Below are positions 53,033 through 61,080 of a stretch of DNA of 64,000 bases, piece by piece. The DNA comes from Sandarakinorhabdus limnophila DSM 17366 (GTDB lineage: Bacteria > Pseudomonadota > Alphaproteobacteria > Sphingomonadales > Sphingomonadaceae): the NCBI RefSeq assembly GCF_000420765.1, contig NZ_ATVO01000006.1, forward strand, positions 62,001 through 126,000, read 5' to 3'. The translations under genes were made by a program, and so were the position numbers. The notes beneath the pieces were generated by a model. The model saw only the letters and a program-made list of their open reading frames with translations. It did not search any database and was not told where the DNA came from. Position 1 is the stretch's first letter, and the number at the start of each line of letters is the position of its first letter.

Positions 53033-53466
53033 AGGACGACGCCCGGCGGCGCGATCCCGCTGCCTATCCGGCCAGCCAGACGCTGGAAACGCGCTTTGGT
53101 GACATGGACGTGAACGGCCACCTCAACAACGTGGCCTTTGCCCGCCTGTTCGAAGAAACGCGCGTGCGCTTCAATCGCGCGGGGCCGGCGGCACCGGCCG
53201 TGGGCGAGCGCCGCTCCAGCTTTGTCGTGGCGCACGTGGCCATCGATTATCTGGCGGAAGGCAATTATCCGGCGCCGGTCACCGTTGGCTATGCGATTGC
53301 GCGGATCGGCAGCAGCAGCTTTACGGTCGCCATGGCGGCCTTTCAGGAAGGCCAGTGCATCGCGCTCTGCGACAGTGTGCTGGTGCACCGCGATCCCGAA
53401 TCCGGCCCGGCACCGATTCCGCCGGCCTTGCGGGAACGACTTGAGGCGCTGCGGCTGAAGGGCTAG
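53029..53466 (+). CDS. Acyl-CoA thioesterase (hotdog fold)
   Basis: A 145-residue hotdog protein. LETRFGDMDVNGHLNNVAFARLFEE holds the D-x-x-GHLNN signature of 4HBT-type thioesterases, with a catalytic Asp/Glu context. It overlaps the P450 gene by 4 bases and closes the crotonase-P450-thioesterase cassette. It would release the free acid from the CoA-bound product. It is related by fold to the thioesterase next to guaA but clearly different in sequence. Confidence 0.9.
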   Translation: MKDDARRRDPAAYPASQTLETRFGDMDVNGHLNNVAFARLFEETRVRFNRAGPAAPAVGERRSSFVVAHVAIDYLAEGNYPAPVTVGYAIARIGSSSFTVAMAAFQEGQCIALCDSVLVHRDPESGPAPIPPALRERLEALRLKG

Positions 53467-53498
53467 AGGCTGCGCTTTCCCACAACCGGAGATTCACA

Positions 53499-53957
53499 AT
53501 GGCTGACGCGCCGACCACCCTTACCCTCACGCTCGACAGCGGCGGCGATGTCGTCATCAAGCTGCGGTCCGATGTGGCCCCCGACCATGTCGAGCGCATC
53601 ACCACGCTGGCGCGCCAGGGCTTTTACGACGGCGTCAAGTTCCACCGCGTCATCCCCGGCTTCATGGCCCAGGGCGGCTGCCCCAAGGGCACCGGCACCG
53701 GCGGCAGCGATCTGCCCGATCTGAAGGCCGAATTCAACGACGTGCCGCACGTGCGCGGCGTCTGCTCGATGGCGCGCACCAGCGCGCCGAACAGCGCCAA
53801 CAGCCAGTTCTTCATCTGCTTTGACGATGCCCGCTTCCTCGATCGCCAATACACGGTGTGGGGCGAAGTGACGTCGGGCATGGAATTCGTCGACGCGCTG
53901 CCCAAGGGCGAGCCGCCGCGCGCGCCGGGCAGCATCGTGAAGGCCACCGTCGCCTGA
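53499..53957 (+). CDS. ppiB: Peptidyl-prolyl cis-trans isomerase (cyclophilin)
   Basis: A 152-residue cytosolic cyclophilin with no signal peptide. The active-site segments FHRVIPGFMAQGGCPKGTGTGG (catalytic Arg in the FHRVI element), MARTSAPNSANSQFFICF and the loop before TVWGEVTSGM are intact; the usual Trp for cyclosporin binding is not expected in this class. It speeds folding at proline bonds. It follows the thioesterase by 32 bases and ends at a strong bidirectional terminator. Confidence 0.94.
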   Translation: MADAPTTLTLTLDSGGDVVIKLRSDVAPDHVERITTLARQGFYDGVKFHRVIPGFMAQGGCPKGTGTGGSDLPDLKAEFNDVPHVRGVCSMARTSAPNSANSQFFICFDDARFLDRQYTVWGEVTSGMEFVDALPKGEPPRAPGSIVKATVA

Positions 53958-53974
53958 TCCATCCTGCGTAAAGA

Positions 53975-54010
53975 AAAAGCCCCCGCCAGATTGCTCTGGC
54001 GGGGGCTTTT
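53975..54010. terminator. Bidirectional rho-independent terminator
   Basis: AAAAGCCCCCGCCAGA and TCTGGCGGGGGCTTTT pair perfectly around four bases, with further T residues on the right. It separates the convergent cyclophilin and helicase genes and can serve both. Confidence 0.95.
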
Positions 54011-54024
54011 TTCATGTCCGTCGA

Positions 54025-55467
54025 TCAGCGACCGGCAGGCGAACGGCGCTGGCCGCTGTTGCGCTGGCCACCAAAGCCGCCACCCGGGCGGCCCTGCGGA
54101 CGGGCAGCATTGGCCGGACGGCCAGGGCCACCTTCACGGCGCGCGCCATCACGGGCGGCATCGCGGCCACCATCGCGGCCACCTTCACGACGCGGCCCAC
54201 GGCCATCGGCATGCACCACGGCGCGCGGATCGCGGCCACGGCCACCCGGGCTGCGGTTGAAATCACGCTCATCGCGAGGCGGATCGGCGGCCGACGGGCT
54301 GGACTTGATCAGCTTGGCCGTCAGCCCCACCAGATCGCGGAAATTGGCCGGCAGCGCCTGCTGGTCGAGCTGCATGCGGATAGTGCGCTCGATATCCTTC
54401 AGGAACGCGCGTTCATCCGGCGCGCACAGGGCAATCGCCCGGCCTTCGCGGCCGGCACGCGCGGTGCGACCGATGCGGTGCACATATTGTTCCGGCACGT
54501 TGGGCAGTTCGTAGTTGAAGATATGGCTCACCGCTGGGATGTCGAGGCCGCGGGCCGCGATATCAGTCGCCACCAGCACCTTCACTTCGCCGGTGCGGAA
54601 GCCCGTGAGCGCGCGGGTGCGCTGGGCCTGGCTGCGGTTGCCGTGGATGGCTTCGGCCGCAATCTTGTGCGCCGAAAGCTGGCGCACAACGCGATCGGCG
54701 CCATGTTTGGTGCGGGTGAAAACGATGGCGCTGCCCACGTCGGGCTCGACCAGCAGATGCGCCAGCAGCGCCAGCTTTTCCGGCTGGGAAACATGGATCA
54801 CCGTCTGCACCACGCGCTCGGCGGTGGTGGCGGCCGGCTTGACGGCAACCTTGATGGGGTTCTTCAGATAGCGCTGGGCCATGTCTTCGATGGTTGGCGG
54901 CAGCGTGGCGGAGAACAGCATCGACTGGCGCTGCTTCGGCAGCAGGCCGGTGATGCGCTTCAGATCATGGACGAAGCCCAGATCAAGCATCTGATCGCAT
55001 TCATCGAGCACCAGCATTTCGACATGACCAAGGTCGCACGCGCCCTTCATCACCAGATCGAGCAGACGGCCCGGGGTGGCCACCAGCACATCAACACCCG
55101 GGAACAGCGCGCGTTCCTGGCGGCCGATCGGCACGCCGCCGAACACGCAGGCCACTGACAGCTTCAGATAGCGGCCATAGGCGGTGAAGCTGGCGGCAAT
55201 CTGCGCGGCCAGTTCGCGCGTGGGCGCCAGCACCAGCACGCGGGTGGAGAGTTTCAGGCGATGCTTGGGATTGGCAGCCAGGCGGTTGAGGATCGGCAGC
55301 GCGAAGGCTGCTGTCTTGCCGGTGCCGGTCTGCGCGAGGCCCAGCACGTCGTTGCCAGCCAGCGCCGGCGGAATGGCCGCCTGCTGGATCGGGGTGGGGA
55401 TATCATAGCCCTTTTCGGCAATGGCGCGCGACAAGGGTTCCGCAAGAGCGAGATCAGAGAAATTCAT
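54025..55467 (-). CDS. DEAD-box RNA helicase (RhlE-like)
   Basis: A 480-residue superfamily 2 helicase. Motifs in order: Q motif near GYDIPTPIQQAAIP, motif I AQTGTGKTAAF, Ia PTRELAAQI, motif II VLDECDQMLD (DECD, not the usual DEAD), motif III FSATLP, motif V TDIAARGLDIP and motif VI HRIGRTARAG. The C-terminal ~80 residues are disordered and rich in Arg, Gly and Asp, typical of RNA-binding tails of RhlE-type helicases. It unwinds short RNA duplexes in ribosome assembly or RNA decay. A chain of hairpins fills its leader. Confidence 0.93.
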   Translation of the reverse strand: MNFSDLALAEPLSRAIAEKGYDIPTPIQQAAIPPALAGNDVLGLAQTGTGKTAAFALPILNRLAANPKHRLKLSTRVLVLAPTRELAAQIAASFTAYGRYLKLSVACVFGGVPIGRQERALFPGVDVLVATPGRLLDLVMKGACDLGHVEMLVLDECDQMLDLGFVHDLKRITGLLPKQRQSMLFSATLPPTIEDMAQRYLKNPIKVAVKPAATTAERVVQTVIHVSQPEKLALLAHLLVEPDVGSAIVFTRTKHGADRVVRQLSAHKIAAEAIHGNRSQAQRTRALTGFRTGEVKVLVATDIAARGLDIPAVSHIFNYELPNVPEQYVHRIGRTARAGREGRAIALCAPDERAFLKDIERTIRMQLDQQALPANFRDLVGLTAKLIKSSPSAADPPRDERDFNRSPGGRGRDPRAVVHADGRGPRREGGRDGGRDAARDGARREGGPGRPANAARPQGRPGGGFGGQRNSGQRRSPAGR

Positions 55468-55471
55468 GAGG

Positions 55472-55552
55472 TTGTTGTTCCAACAATATCAGTCGCCCGG
55501 AGGCACCATGCCAACCGGGAGGGCCAAAAGGCCCGGGGTTGCCTGGCAACCC
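55472..55552 (-). promoter_or_regulatory. Structured leader of the helicase gene (four hairpins in a row)
   Basis: Within 81 bases upstream of the helicase start are TTGTTG/CAACAA, CCCGG-GGCA/TGCC-CCGGG, GGGCC/GGCCC around AAAA, and GGGTTGCC/GGCAACCC around one base. Such dense folding immediately before the start codon suits cold-responsive or autoregulated control of an RNA helicase. The hairpin nearest the ATG could cover the ribosome site. Confidence 0.6.
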
Positions 55553-55714
55553 GCGTGATAAGGGAAGCAAGTTAGGGGGGTGGGGCCTTGGAGCCAGATG
55601 CTCCGATCACGCGCCCATCGAGTTGTGGCCGGGCTTTGAACGACCTCGGCCACAAAGTCAAATTTGCGCCGGCCCGGGCGGCAGGTTACCCTTGCTGGCA
55701 ATGGGGGATTTGCC

Positions 55715-56950
55715 ATGAAACATCTGATCCTGACGGCGTTATTTCTGGCCAGCAGTGCCACCGCGAGCCCACGCGCCCGCGATCTGGGCGTGCCCTTCGA
55801 CGGCACACCGGGGCCGCTGAATGCCATCACCGATGTTGCCGGCGTCGAAGTCGGCTTCAAGACGCTGATATCGGGGGAAGGTGCGCGAGTACGGAGCAAA
55901 GGCCCGGTGCGCACCGGGGTGACGGCGATTTTTCCGCGCGGCAAGACGGATCAACGCGGCGTGTTTGCCGGTTTCTTTGCCGGCAACGGCAATGGCGACA
56001 TGACCGGCACGCACTGGGTGGAAGAAGGCGGCGTGCTGGAAACACCGATACTGATCACCGGCACCGGCAGCGTGGGCGTAGTGCGCGATGCGGCCTTCAA
56101 ATGGCTGGCCGATCACCGCAAGGGCGCCTTCTGGTATCCGCTGGTCGCTGAAACCGCCGATGCCACCCTGCACGACATGTCCGGCCAGCATGTGACCCAA
56201 CAGGACACGCTGGATGCGTTGGACAGCGCCAAACCCGGCCCGGTGGCCGAAGGCAATGTGGGCGGTGGCACCGGCATGATGTGCAACGGCTTCAAGGGCG
56301 GCACCGGCACGGCATCGCGCAGGCTGACGGCTGTGGAAGGCGGCTATACCGTCGGCGTGCTGGTGCAATGCAATTATGGTTCAGCCAACGGCTTGCGCAT
56401 CGCCGGCATAAACGTGGCGCGCGAGATGGATTTGCGCCCGCGCTGCGTGGCCAAAATCCTGTCTCCGCCGCAGCTATTCTTTGGCACAACACCAACGCTG
56501 TGCGATCCCAAGAAGCTGGCCATCGCCGATCCTGCGAGTGAGGAACATCGCGGCTCGATCATCATCGTCATCGCCACCGATGCCCCGCTCACCGCCGAGC
56601 AACTGAAGCGGCTGGCGCGGCGCGGCACTGCGGGCCTGGGTCGGCTGGGATCGATCCTGGCCGATGGTTCGGGCGATATCTTCATCGCCTTTTCCACCGC
56701 CAATGCCGGCGTTGACGATGGCAACTGGCACGAAGCCGTCGACAAGCCGGCCACCATCGCCCGCCTGCCCAACGCCGCCATCAACCCGCTGTTCACCGCC
56801 ACCATCGAAGGGGTGGAAGAAGCCGTGATCAACGCCATGATCGCCGCGAAAACGATGACCGGTGCAGATTATTGGACGGTATCAGCGCTGCCGCACGACC
56901 AGTTGCAGGCTGTCCTGCGCCGCCACAACCTGCTGCTGCCGCCGAAATGA
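55715..56950 (+). CDS. P1 family peptidase (DmpA/BapA-type aminopeptidase)
   Basis: A 411-residue Ntn-fold peptidase precursor. A signal peptide (HLILTALFLASSATA) points to the periplasm. The family self-cleaves before a nucleophilic serine; here this is Gly280-Ser281 in EEHRGSIIIVIATDAPL, which is an excellent match to DmpA. GNVGGGTGMMCNGFKGG and VGVLVQCNYG are further family segments. Known members remove D-alanine or beta-amino acids from peptides; BapA proteins were described from sphingomonads. The ATG at 55715 is chosen because the signal peptide starts there. It is divergent from the helicase. Confidence 0.92.
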   Translation: MKHLILTALFLASSATASPRARDLGVPFDGTPGPLNAITDVAGVEVGFKTLISGEGARVRSKGPVRTGVTAIFPRGKTDQRGVFAGFFAGNGNGDMTGTHWVEEGGVLETPILITGTGSVGVVRDAAFKWLADHRKGAFWYPLVAETADATLHDMSGQHVTQQDTLDALDSAKPGPVAEGNVGGGTGMMCNGFKGGTGTASRRLTAVEGGYTVGVLVQCNYGSANGLRIAGINVAREMDLRPRCVAKILSPPQLFFGTTPTLCDPKKLAIADPASEEHRGSIIIVIATDAPLTAEQLKRLARRGTAGLGRLGSILADGSGDIFIAFSTANAGVDDGNWHEAVDKPATIARLPNAAINPLFTATIEGVEEAVINAMIAAKTMTGADYWTVSALPHDQLQAVLRRHNLLLPPK

Positions 56951-56959
56951 GCCCAGCGG

Positions 56960-56988
56960 CTGTCACGCAGTTGTAACCCAACCGTCAC
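56960..56988 (+). promoter_or_regulatory. Pho-box-like array of three 7-bp units with 11-bp period
   Basis: CTGTCAC-N4-TTGTAAC-N4-CCGTCAC: three direct repeats spaced exactly 11 bases apart, close to the PhoB consensus CTGTCAT-N4-CTGTCAT. It lies 77 bases upstream of the gspC start, where PhoB would replace a -35 element. A weak -10-like GATAGG follows about 8 bases later. Confidence 0.6.
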
Positions 56989-57065
56989 ACGCAGCCGATA
57001 GGGGCTGGCACACAAGGCGAATCCGACTAGGCTGTGAGCGCCTGCGGAAAATCGCGTTTTGAGGG

Positions 57066-57548
57066 GTGCAGCCGCTGATCCGGACCGAGGACAAACCGCT
57101 GTGGCCGGCCCGCTTGCTGGGTATGGCCGAACTGGCTGGCTGGGTGCTGGCCGGCTTGGCAGCGGCGCGTCTGATCTGGTTGGCAATCACGCCGGCGGGG
57201 CCGCTGGGCACGCCGCACGTGGCGCTGCCGACGGGCCCGGTTGTGGTGGCGGTGGACCCGTTCTTCCCGGCCGGTCCGGCCGCGGCCGATACGGTCTCCA
57301 GCCTCGATCTGGTGTTGCTCGGCACCCGCGTTGATGCCGCATCGGGCCGGGGATCGGCGATCCTGGCCACGCCCGACGGCCAACAGAAGAGCGTGGGCGT
57401 GGGCGAAGAGATCATGCCCGGCGTGCGGCTGGCAGCGGTGGAATTTGAATCCGTGACGCTGGATCGCGGCGGCGCCCGCGAGCAACTCTATATCGATCAA
57501 TCGGGCAGCGCCGCTGATGCAGCACCGCCCCGGCAGGACAAGAAATGA
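57066..57548 (+). CDS. gspC: Type II secretion system protein C (GspC)
   Basis: A 160-residue inner-membrane clamp protein. A short cytoplasmic part is followed by one transmembrane helix (LAGWVLAGLAAARLIWLAI) and a periplasmic homology region: SLDLVLLGTRVDAASGRGSAIL and GEEIMPGVRLAAVEFESVTL match the HR domain that contacts the secretin. It lacks a PDZ or coiled-coil end, so it is a short GspC. The start is a GTG at 57066 with GAGG directly before it. It is the first gene of the operon and overlaps gspD by 4 bases. Confidence 0.85.
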   Translation: MQPLIRTEDKPLWPARLLGMAELAGWVLAGLAAARLIWLAITPAGPLGTPHVALPTGPVVVAVDPFFPAGPAAADTVSSLDLVLLGTRVDAASGRGSAILATPDGQQKSVGVGEEIMPGVRLAAVEFESVTLDRGGAREQLYIDQSGSAADAAPPRQDKK

Positions 57549-59632
57549 CCCGCAAGCTCTCCCCTGCCATCCTGGCAATCCTACTGATCGCCGCCCCGGT
57601 GCTGGCGCAGCAGACGGTCAATCTGCGCGATGCCGATGTGCGCGCCTTCATCCAAGATGTGTCGCGCGCCACGGGGCGCACCTTCATCATCGATCCGCGC
57701 GTGCAGGGCAAAGTCTCGGTTGTCTCCGAACGGCCGCTCGATCAGGCCGGCTATTTCGAACTGTTCCTGTCCACGCTGCGCGCCAACGGTCTTGTCGTCA
57801 CGCCGGCGGCCGGAGGTGCCTTCCGGGTCGCGCCGGCCGATGGCGCTGCCACCCAACCCTCGGCGGGCCAGGGGCGTGACCGGTTCGAGACCGCCGTGCT
57901 CAACCTGAATTTCATCGACGCCGCCTCCGCCATCGAGACGCTGCGCCCGCTGGTGTCCCGCGAAGGCCAAGTGACGGCCAATCGCGCCGGGAACGCTGTG
58001 ATCGTTGCCGATTATGCCGACAATGTCGCCCGCGTGCGCCAGCTTGCGCGCCAGATCGATCAGGATCGGGCGGCAGTGCGCGTGGTCGCCCTGAAACACG
58101 CCGGCGCGCGCGAGATTGCCACCAGTCTCGCCCAGATTGCGCAAGGCAGCGCTGAAGGCCGCGGCTGGCAGGTGGCGCCAGTGGATGCCAGCAACAGTCT
58201 GGTGCTGCGCGGCGATCCCGCCACTTTGGCCAAGCTCGCCCGCACCGTCGCCGATCTCGATCAGGCGGCCGCCGCTGGTAGCGATGTGCGGGTGTTTTTC
58301 CTGAACCACGCCGATGCCGAAAAACTGGTGCCGGTGCTGCAGCAATTGGTCGGCCAGCCGGTCAGCCCCGCCAGCCAGTCCGCCCCGCAGGCGATGCCGA
58401 CGCAAAGCGCCTTCGGCAACGCCAATGCCGCCGCGCAGGGCCAGCAGCCCGCCGCCTCTGCCCCATTGCCCGCGCAACCAACGGGCGGCAGCCTCGGCAC
58501 CAGCGGCTTCGTGCCCGGCGCCAGCATTGGCCGCGGCCAGGCGGTGATCGCGCGGTATGAAGGCGCCAACGCCATCGTCATCGCTGCGCCCGCCGATGTG
58601 CAGCGCCGGCTGGGCGAGGTGATCCGCCAGCTGGATGTGCGCCGCGAACAGGTGCTGGTGGAAGCCATCATCGTGGAAATCAGCGATATCGCCGCCCAGC
58701 GGCTAGGGGTGCAGTTCCTGCTGTCCGGCACCGGCGGCAGCAACATCCCCTTTTCCGTCACCAACTATAGCAACGCCGCGCCCAACCTGCTGGCAGTGGC
58801 TGGCGCCATTGCGGCGGAAAAGCGCTATGGCCAAGACAATTCCACCACGGTTGCCCTGCGCAATGCCGCGGTGAACAGCCTGCTCAATGCCAATGGCGGC
58901 CAGTTTGGCTTTGGCGGCAATCTGGGCAGCAACGCGGTGTTCGGCTTCGTCGTCAATGCGGTGAAGGCCGATACCGCATCCAATGTGCTGTCAACGCCGT
59001 CGGTGATGACACTCGACAACGCCCAGGCCCGCATCCTTGTCGGCCAGAATGTGCCGCTCGCCACCGGCCAGGCGCTTTCGAACAATTTCGACAATGCGTT
59101 TCGCACCGTGCAGCGTCAGGATATCGGCATCGCCCTGGACGTGCGGCCGCAGATCAACGCCGGCGGCACCATCAAGCTGACCTTGCGGCAGGAGGTGAGC
59201 AGCATCGCCACCTCCATTGTGACCCAGAATATTCCGGACATCATCCTCAACAAGCGCGAGATCAACACCACGGTGACGGTGGACGATGGCCAGATCATCG
59301 CGCTGGGCGGCCTGATCGACGAGAATGAGCGCCGCGCCATCGAAAAGGTGCCGCTGCTGGGTGACATTCCCTTCCTCGGCAATCTGTTCCGATCGAAATC
59401 GCGCGACCGCACCAAGACCAATCTGATGGTGTTCATCCGCCCGACCATCATCCGCAATGCCGAAGACGCCGCCAAGCTGACCGGCGACCGTTACCAATAT
59501 GTGCGAGCCGAACAGGCTCGCCGCGAGGCCACGGCTGATCCCAGCATCGATGCACTGGTGCGCGATTATCTGAAAGCGCCCATCCCGGGCGCCCCCACTG
59601 CTGCTGTTCCGCCTGCCCCGCCCAAACCATGA
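57545..59632 (+). CDS. gspD: Type II secretion system secretin (GspD)
   Basis: A 695-residue outer-membrane channel subunit. The signal peptide (ILAILLIAAPVLA) precedes N0 (TVNLRDADVRAFIQDVSR, FIIDPRVQGKVSVVSE) and N1-N3 repeats (VLNLNFIDAASAIETLRPL, VVALKHAGAREIATSL, VFFLNHADAEKLVPVL), the last holding a Gln/Ala/Pro-rich insert. The C-terminal secretin core includes VLVEAIIVEISD, VLSTPSVMTLDNAQA and VDDGQIIALGGLID. No pilotin-binding S-domain is evident at the C-terminus. It assembles the outer-membrane pore of the secretion system. Confidence 0.95.
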   Translation: MTRKLSPAILAILLIAAPVLAQQTVNLRDADVRAFIQDVSRATGRTFIIDPRVQGKVSVVSERPLDQAGYFELFLSTLRANGLVVTPAAGGAFRVAPADGAATQPSAGQGRDRFETAVLNLNFIDAASAIETLRPLVSREGQVTANRAGNAVIVADYADNVARVRQLARQIDQDRAAVRVVALKHAGAREIATSLAQIAQGSAEGRGWQVAPVDASNSLVLRGDPATLAKLARTVADLDQAAAAGSDVRVFFLNHADAEKLVPVLQQLVGQPVSPASQSAPQAMPTQSAFGNANAAAQGQQPAASAPLPAQPTGGSLGTSGFVPGASIGRGQAVIARYEGANAIVIAAPADVQRRLGEVIRQLDVRREQVLVEAIIVEISDIAAQRLGVQFLLSGTGGSNIPFSVTNYSNAAPNLLAVAGAIAAEKRYGQDNSTTVALRNAAVNSLLNANGGQFGFGGNLGSNAVFGFVVNAVKADTASNVLSTPSVMTLDNAQARILVGQNVPLATGQALSNNFDNAFRTVQRQDIGIALDVRPQINAGGTIKLTLRQEVSSIATSIVTQNIPDIILNKREINTTVTVDDGQIIALGGLIDENERRAIEKVPLLGDIPFLGNLFRSKSRDRTKTNLMVFIRPTIIRNAEDAAKLTGDRYQYVRAEQARREATADPSIDALVRDYLKAPIPGAPTAAVPPAPPKP

Positions 59633-61080
59633 GCCAGCCCGCCCTCTCCTATGCCTTTGCCAAGGCGCAAGGGGTGATCGTCACCGCACTGGGTGACGTG
59701 GCGGAGGTGGCGCGTCGCAAGGGCAGCAATGTGGCCGCGCTGGCCGAAGTGCGCCGCATCGCCGGCCGGCCACTGGCGCTGCGCGAGGTGGACGATGCCG
59801 AATTCGACCGGCTGCTGCAGGATCATTATGCCCGCTCCTCCTATGCCGGAGAGGCCGATGAACTCGCCGGCTTCGGCGATGATCTGCCGTCCGCCGAGGA
59901 TTTGCTGGCCAGCGACGACGAAGCCCCCGCCATCCGCCTGATCAACGGGCTGATTGCCGAGGCCGCCCGCCTGAAAGCGTCTGACATTCACATCGAGCCG
60001 TTCGAAAGCGCGCTGGTGGTGCGGATGCGCGCCGATGGCGAACTGAAGGAGATGCACCGCCTGCCGCCCGGTGTGGCGCCGGTGCTGGTCAGCCGCATCA
60101 AGGTGATGGCGCGGCTGGACATTGCCGAACGACGCTTGCCGCAGGATGGCCGCATGGACCTGGCGTTGGGCGGCAAGCGGCTCGATGTGCGCGTCTCCAC
60201 CCTGCCGGCGCGCGGCGGTGAGCGCGTGGTGCTGCGCCTGCTCGACAAGGAAAATGCCGGCATCGATCTGGCCGCGCTCGGCATGCCCGAAGGCGCCGAA
60301 CGATCTTTCCGCGCGGGACTCGCCGAAGCCAACGGCCTGGTGCTGGTGACAGGCCCCACGGGCAGCGGCAAGACGACGACGCTCTATGCCGGGCTGAAAC
60401 TGCTCAACGATGGCAGCCGCAATATCCTGACAGTGGAAGACCCGGTGGAATATGCCGTGGATGGCCTCGGCCAGACTCAGGTGAACCCCAAGGTCGGCCT
60501 CAGCTTTGCCGCCGGGCTGCGCGCCATCTTGCGGCAAGACCCTGACGTGGTGATGGTCGGCGAAATCCGCGACGCCGAAACCGCCAGCATTGCCGTGCAG
60601 GCCGCGCTCACCGGCCACCTCGTGCTGTCGTCGCTGCACACCAATGATGCCGCCAGCGCCATCACACGCCTGCGCGATTTCGGCGTGGAACCGTTCCTGC
60701 TCGCCGCCACCCTGCGCGCCGTGGTGGCGCAGCGGCTGGTGCGCCGGCTGTGCCCCGCCTGCCGCACCGCGCACGCCAGTGATGCCGGCACGGCGGCGGC
60801 ACTGGGCATCGCGGCGGGAACACCGGTGTGGGCCGCGCCGGGCTGCGATTCCTGCAACCACACCGGCTGGCAGGGCCGCGTTGGCCTGTATGACATCATC
60901 CGCATGACCGACGCCCTGGCCGCCCGCATCAACGAAGGCGCCACCGCCGCTGATCTCGCCGCCGCCGGCAGCCCCGGATTGCCGGCAATTGCCGCGCAAG
61001 CCGTGATCGATGGCCTCACCTCGCCGGCCGAAGCCTTACGGGTGATGGGCACCGCCGAGCCGGAGCCGGCCGATGGCTGA
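59629..61080 (+). CDS. gspE: Type II secretion ATPase (GspE)
   Basis: A 483-residue cytoplasmic ATPase driving pseudopilus assembly. An N1E-like domain (LAEVRRIAGRPLALREVDD) leads to the catalytic core: Asp box KASDIHIEPFESALVVRMRADG, Walker A TGPTGSGKTTTLYAGL, Walker B-like ILRQDPDVVMVGEIRDAETA and the His box TGHLVLSSLHTNDAASAI. A zinc-binding tetracysteine element is visible as CPAC and CDSCNHTGWQGR. Overlaps gspD by 4 bases and gspF by 8. Confidence 0.96.
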   Translation: MSQPALSYAFAKAQGVIVTALGDVAEVARRKGSNVAALAEVRRIAGRPLALREVDDAEFDRLLQDHYARSSYAGEADELAGFGDDLPSAEDLLASDDEAPAIRLINGLIAEAARLKASDIHIEPFESALVVRMRADGELKEMHRLPPGVAPVLVSRIKVMARLDIAERRLPQDGRMDLALGGKRLDVRVSTLPARGGERVVLRLLDKENAGIDLAALGMPEGAERSFRAGLAEANGLVLVTGPTGSGKTTTLYAGLKLLNDGSRNILTVEDPVEYAVDGLGQTQVNPKVGLSFAAGLRAILRQDPDVVMVGEIRDAETASIAVQAALTGHLVLSSLHTNDAASAITRLRDFGVEPFLLAATLRAVVAQRLVRRLCPACRTAHASDAGTAAALGIAAGTPVWAAPGCDSCNHTGWQGRVGLYDIIRMTDALAARINEGATAADLAAAGSPGLPAIAAQAVIDGLTSPAEALRVMGTAEPEPADG

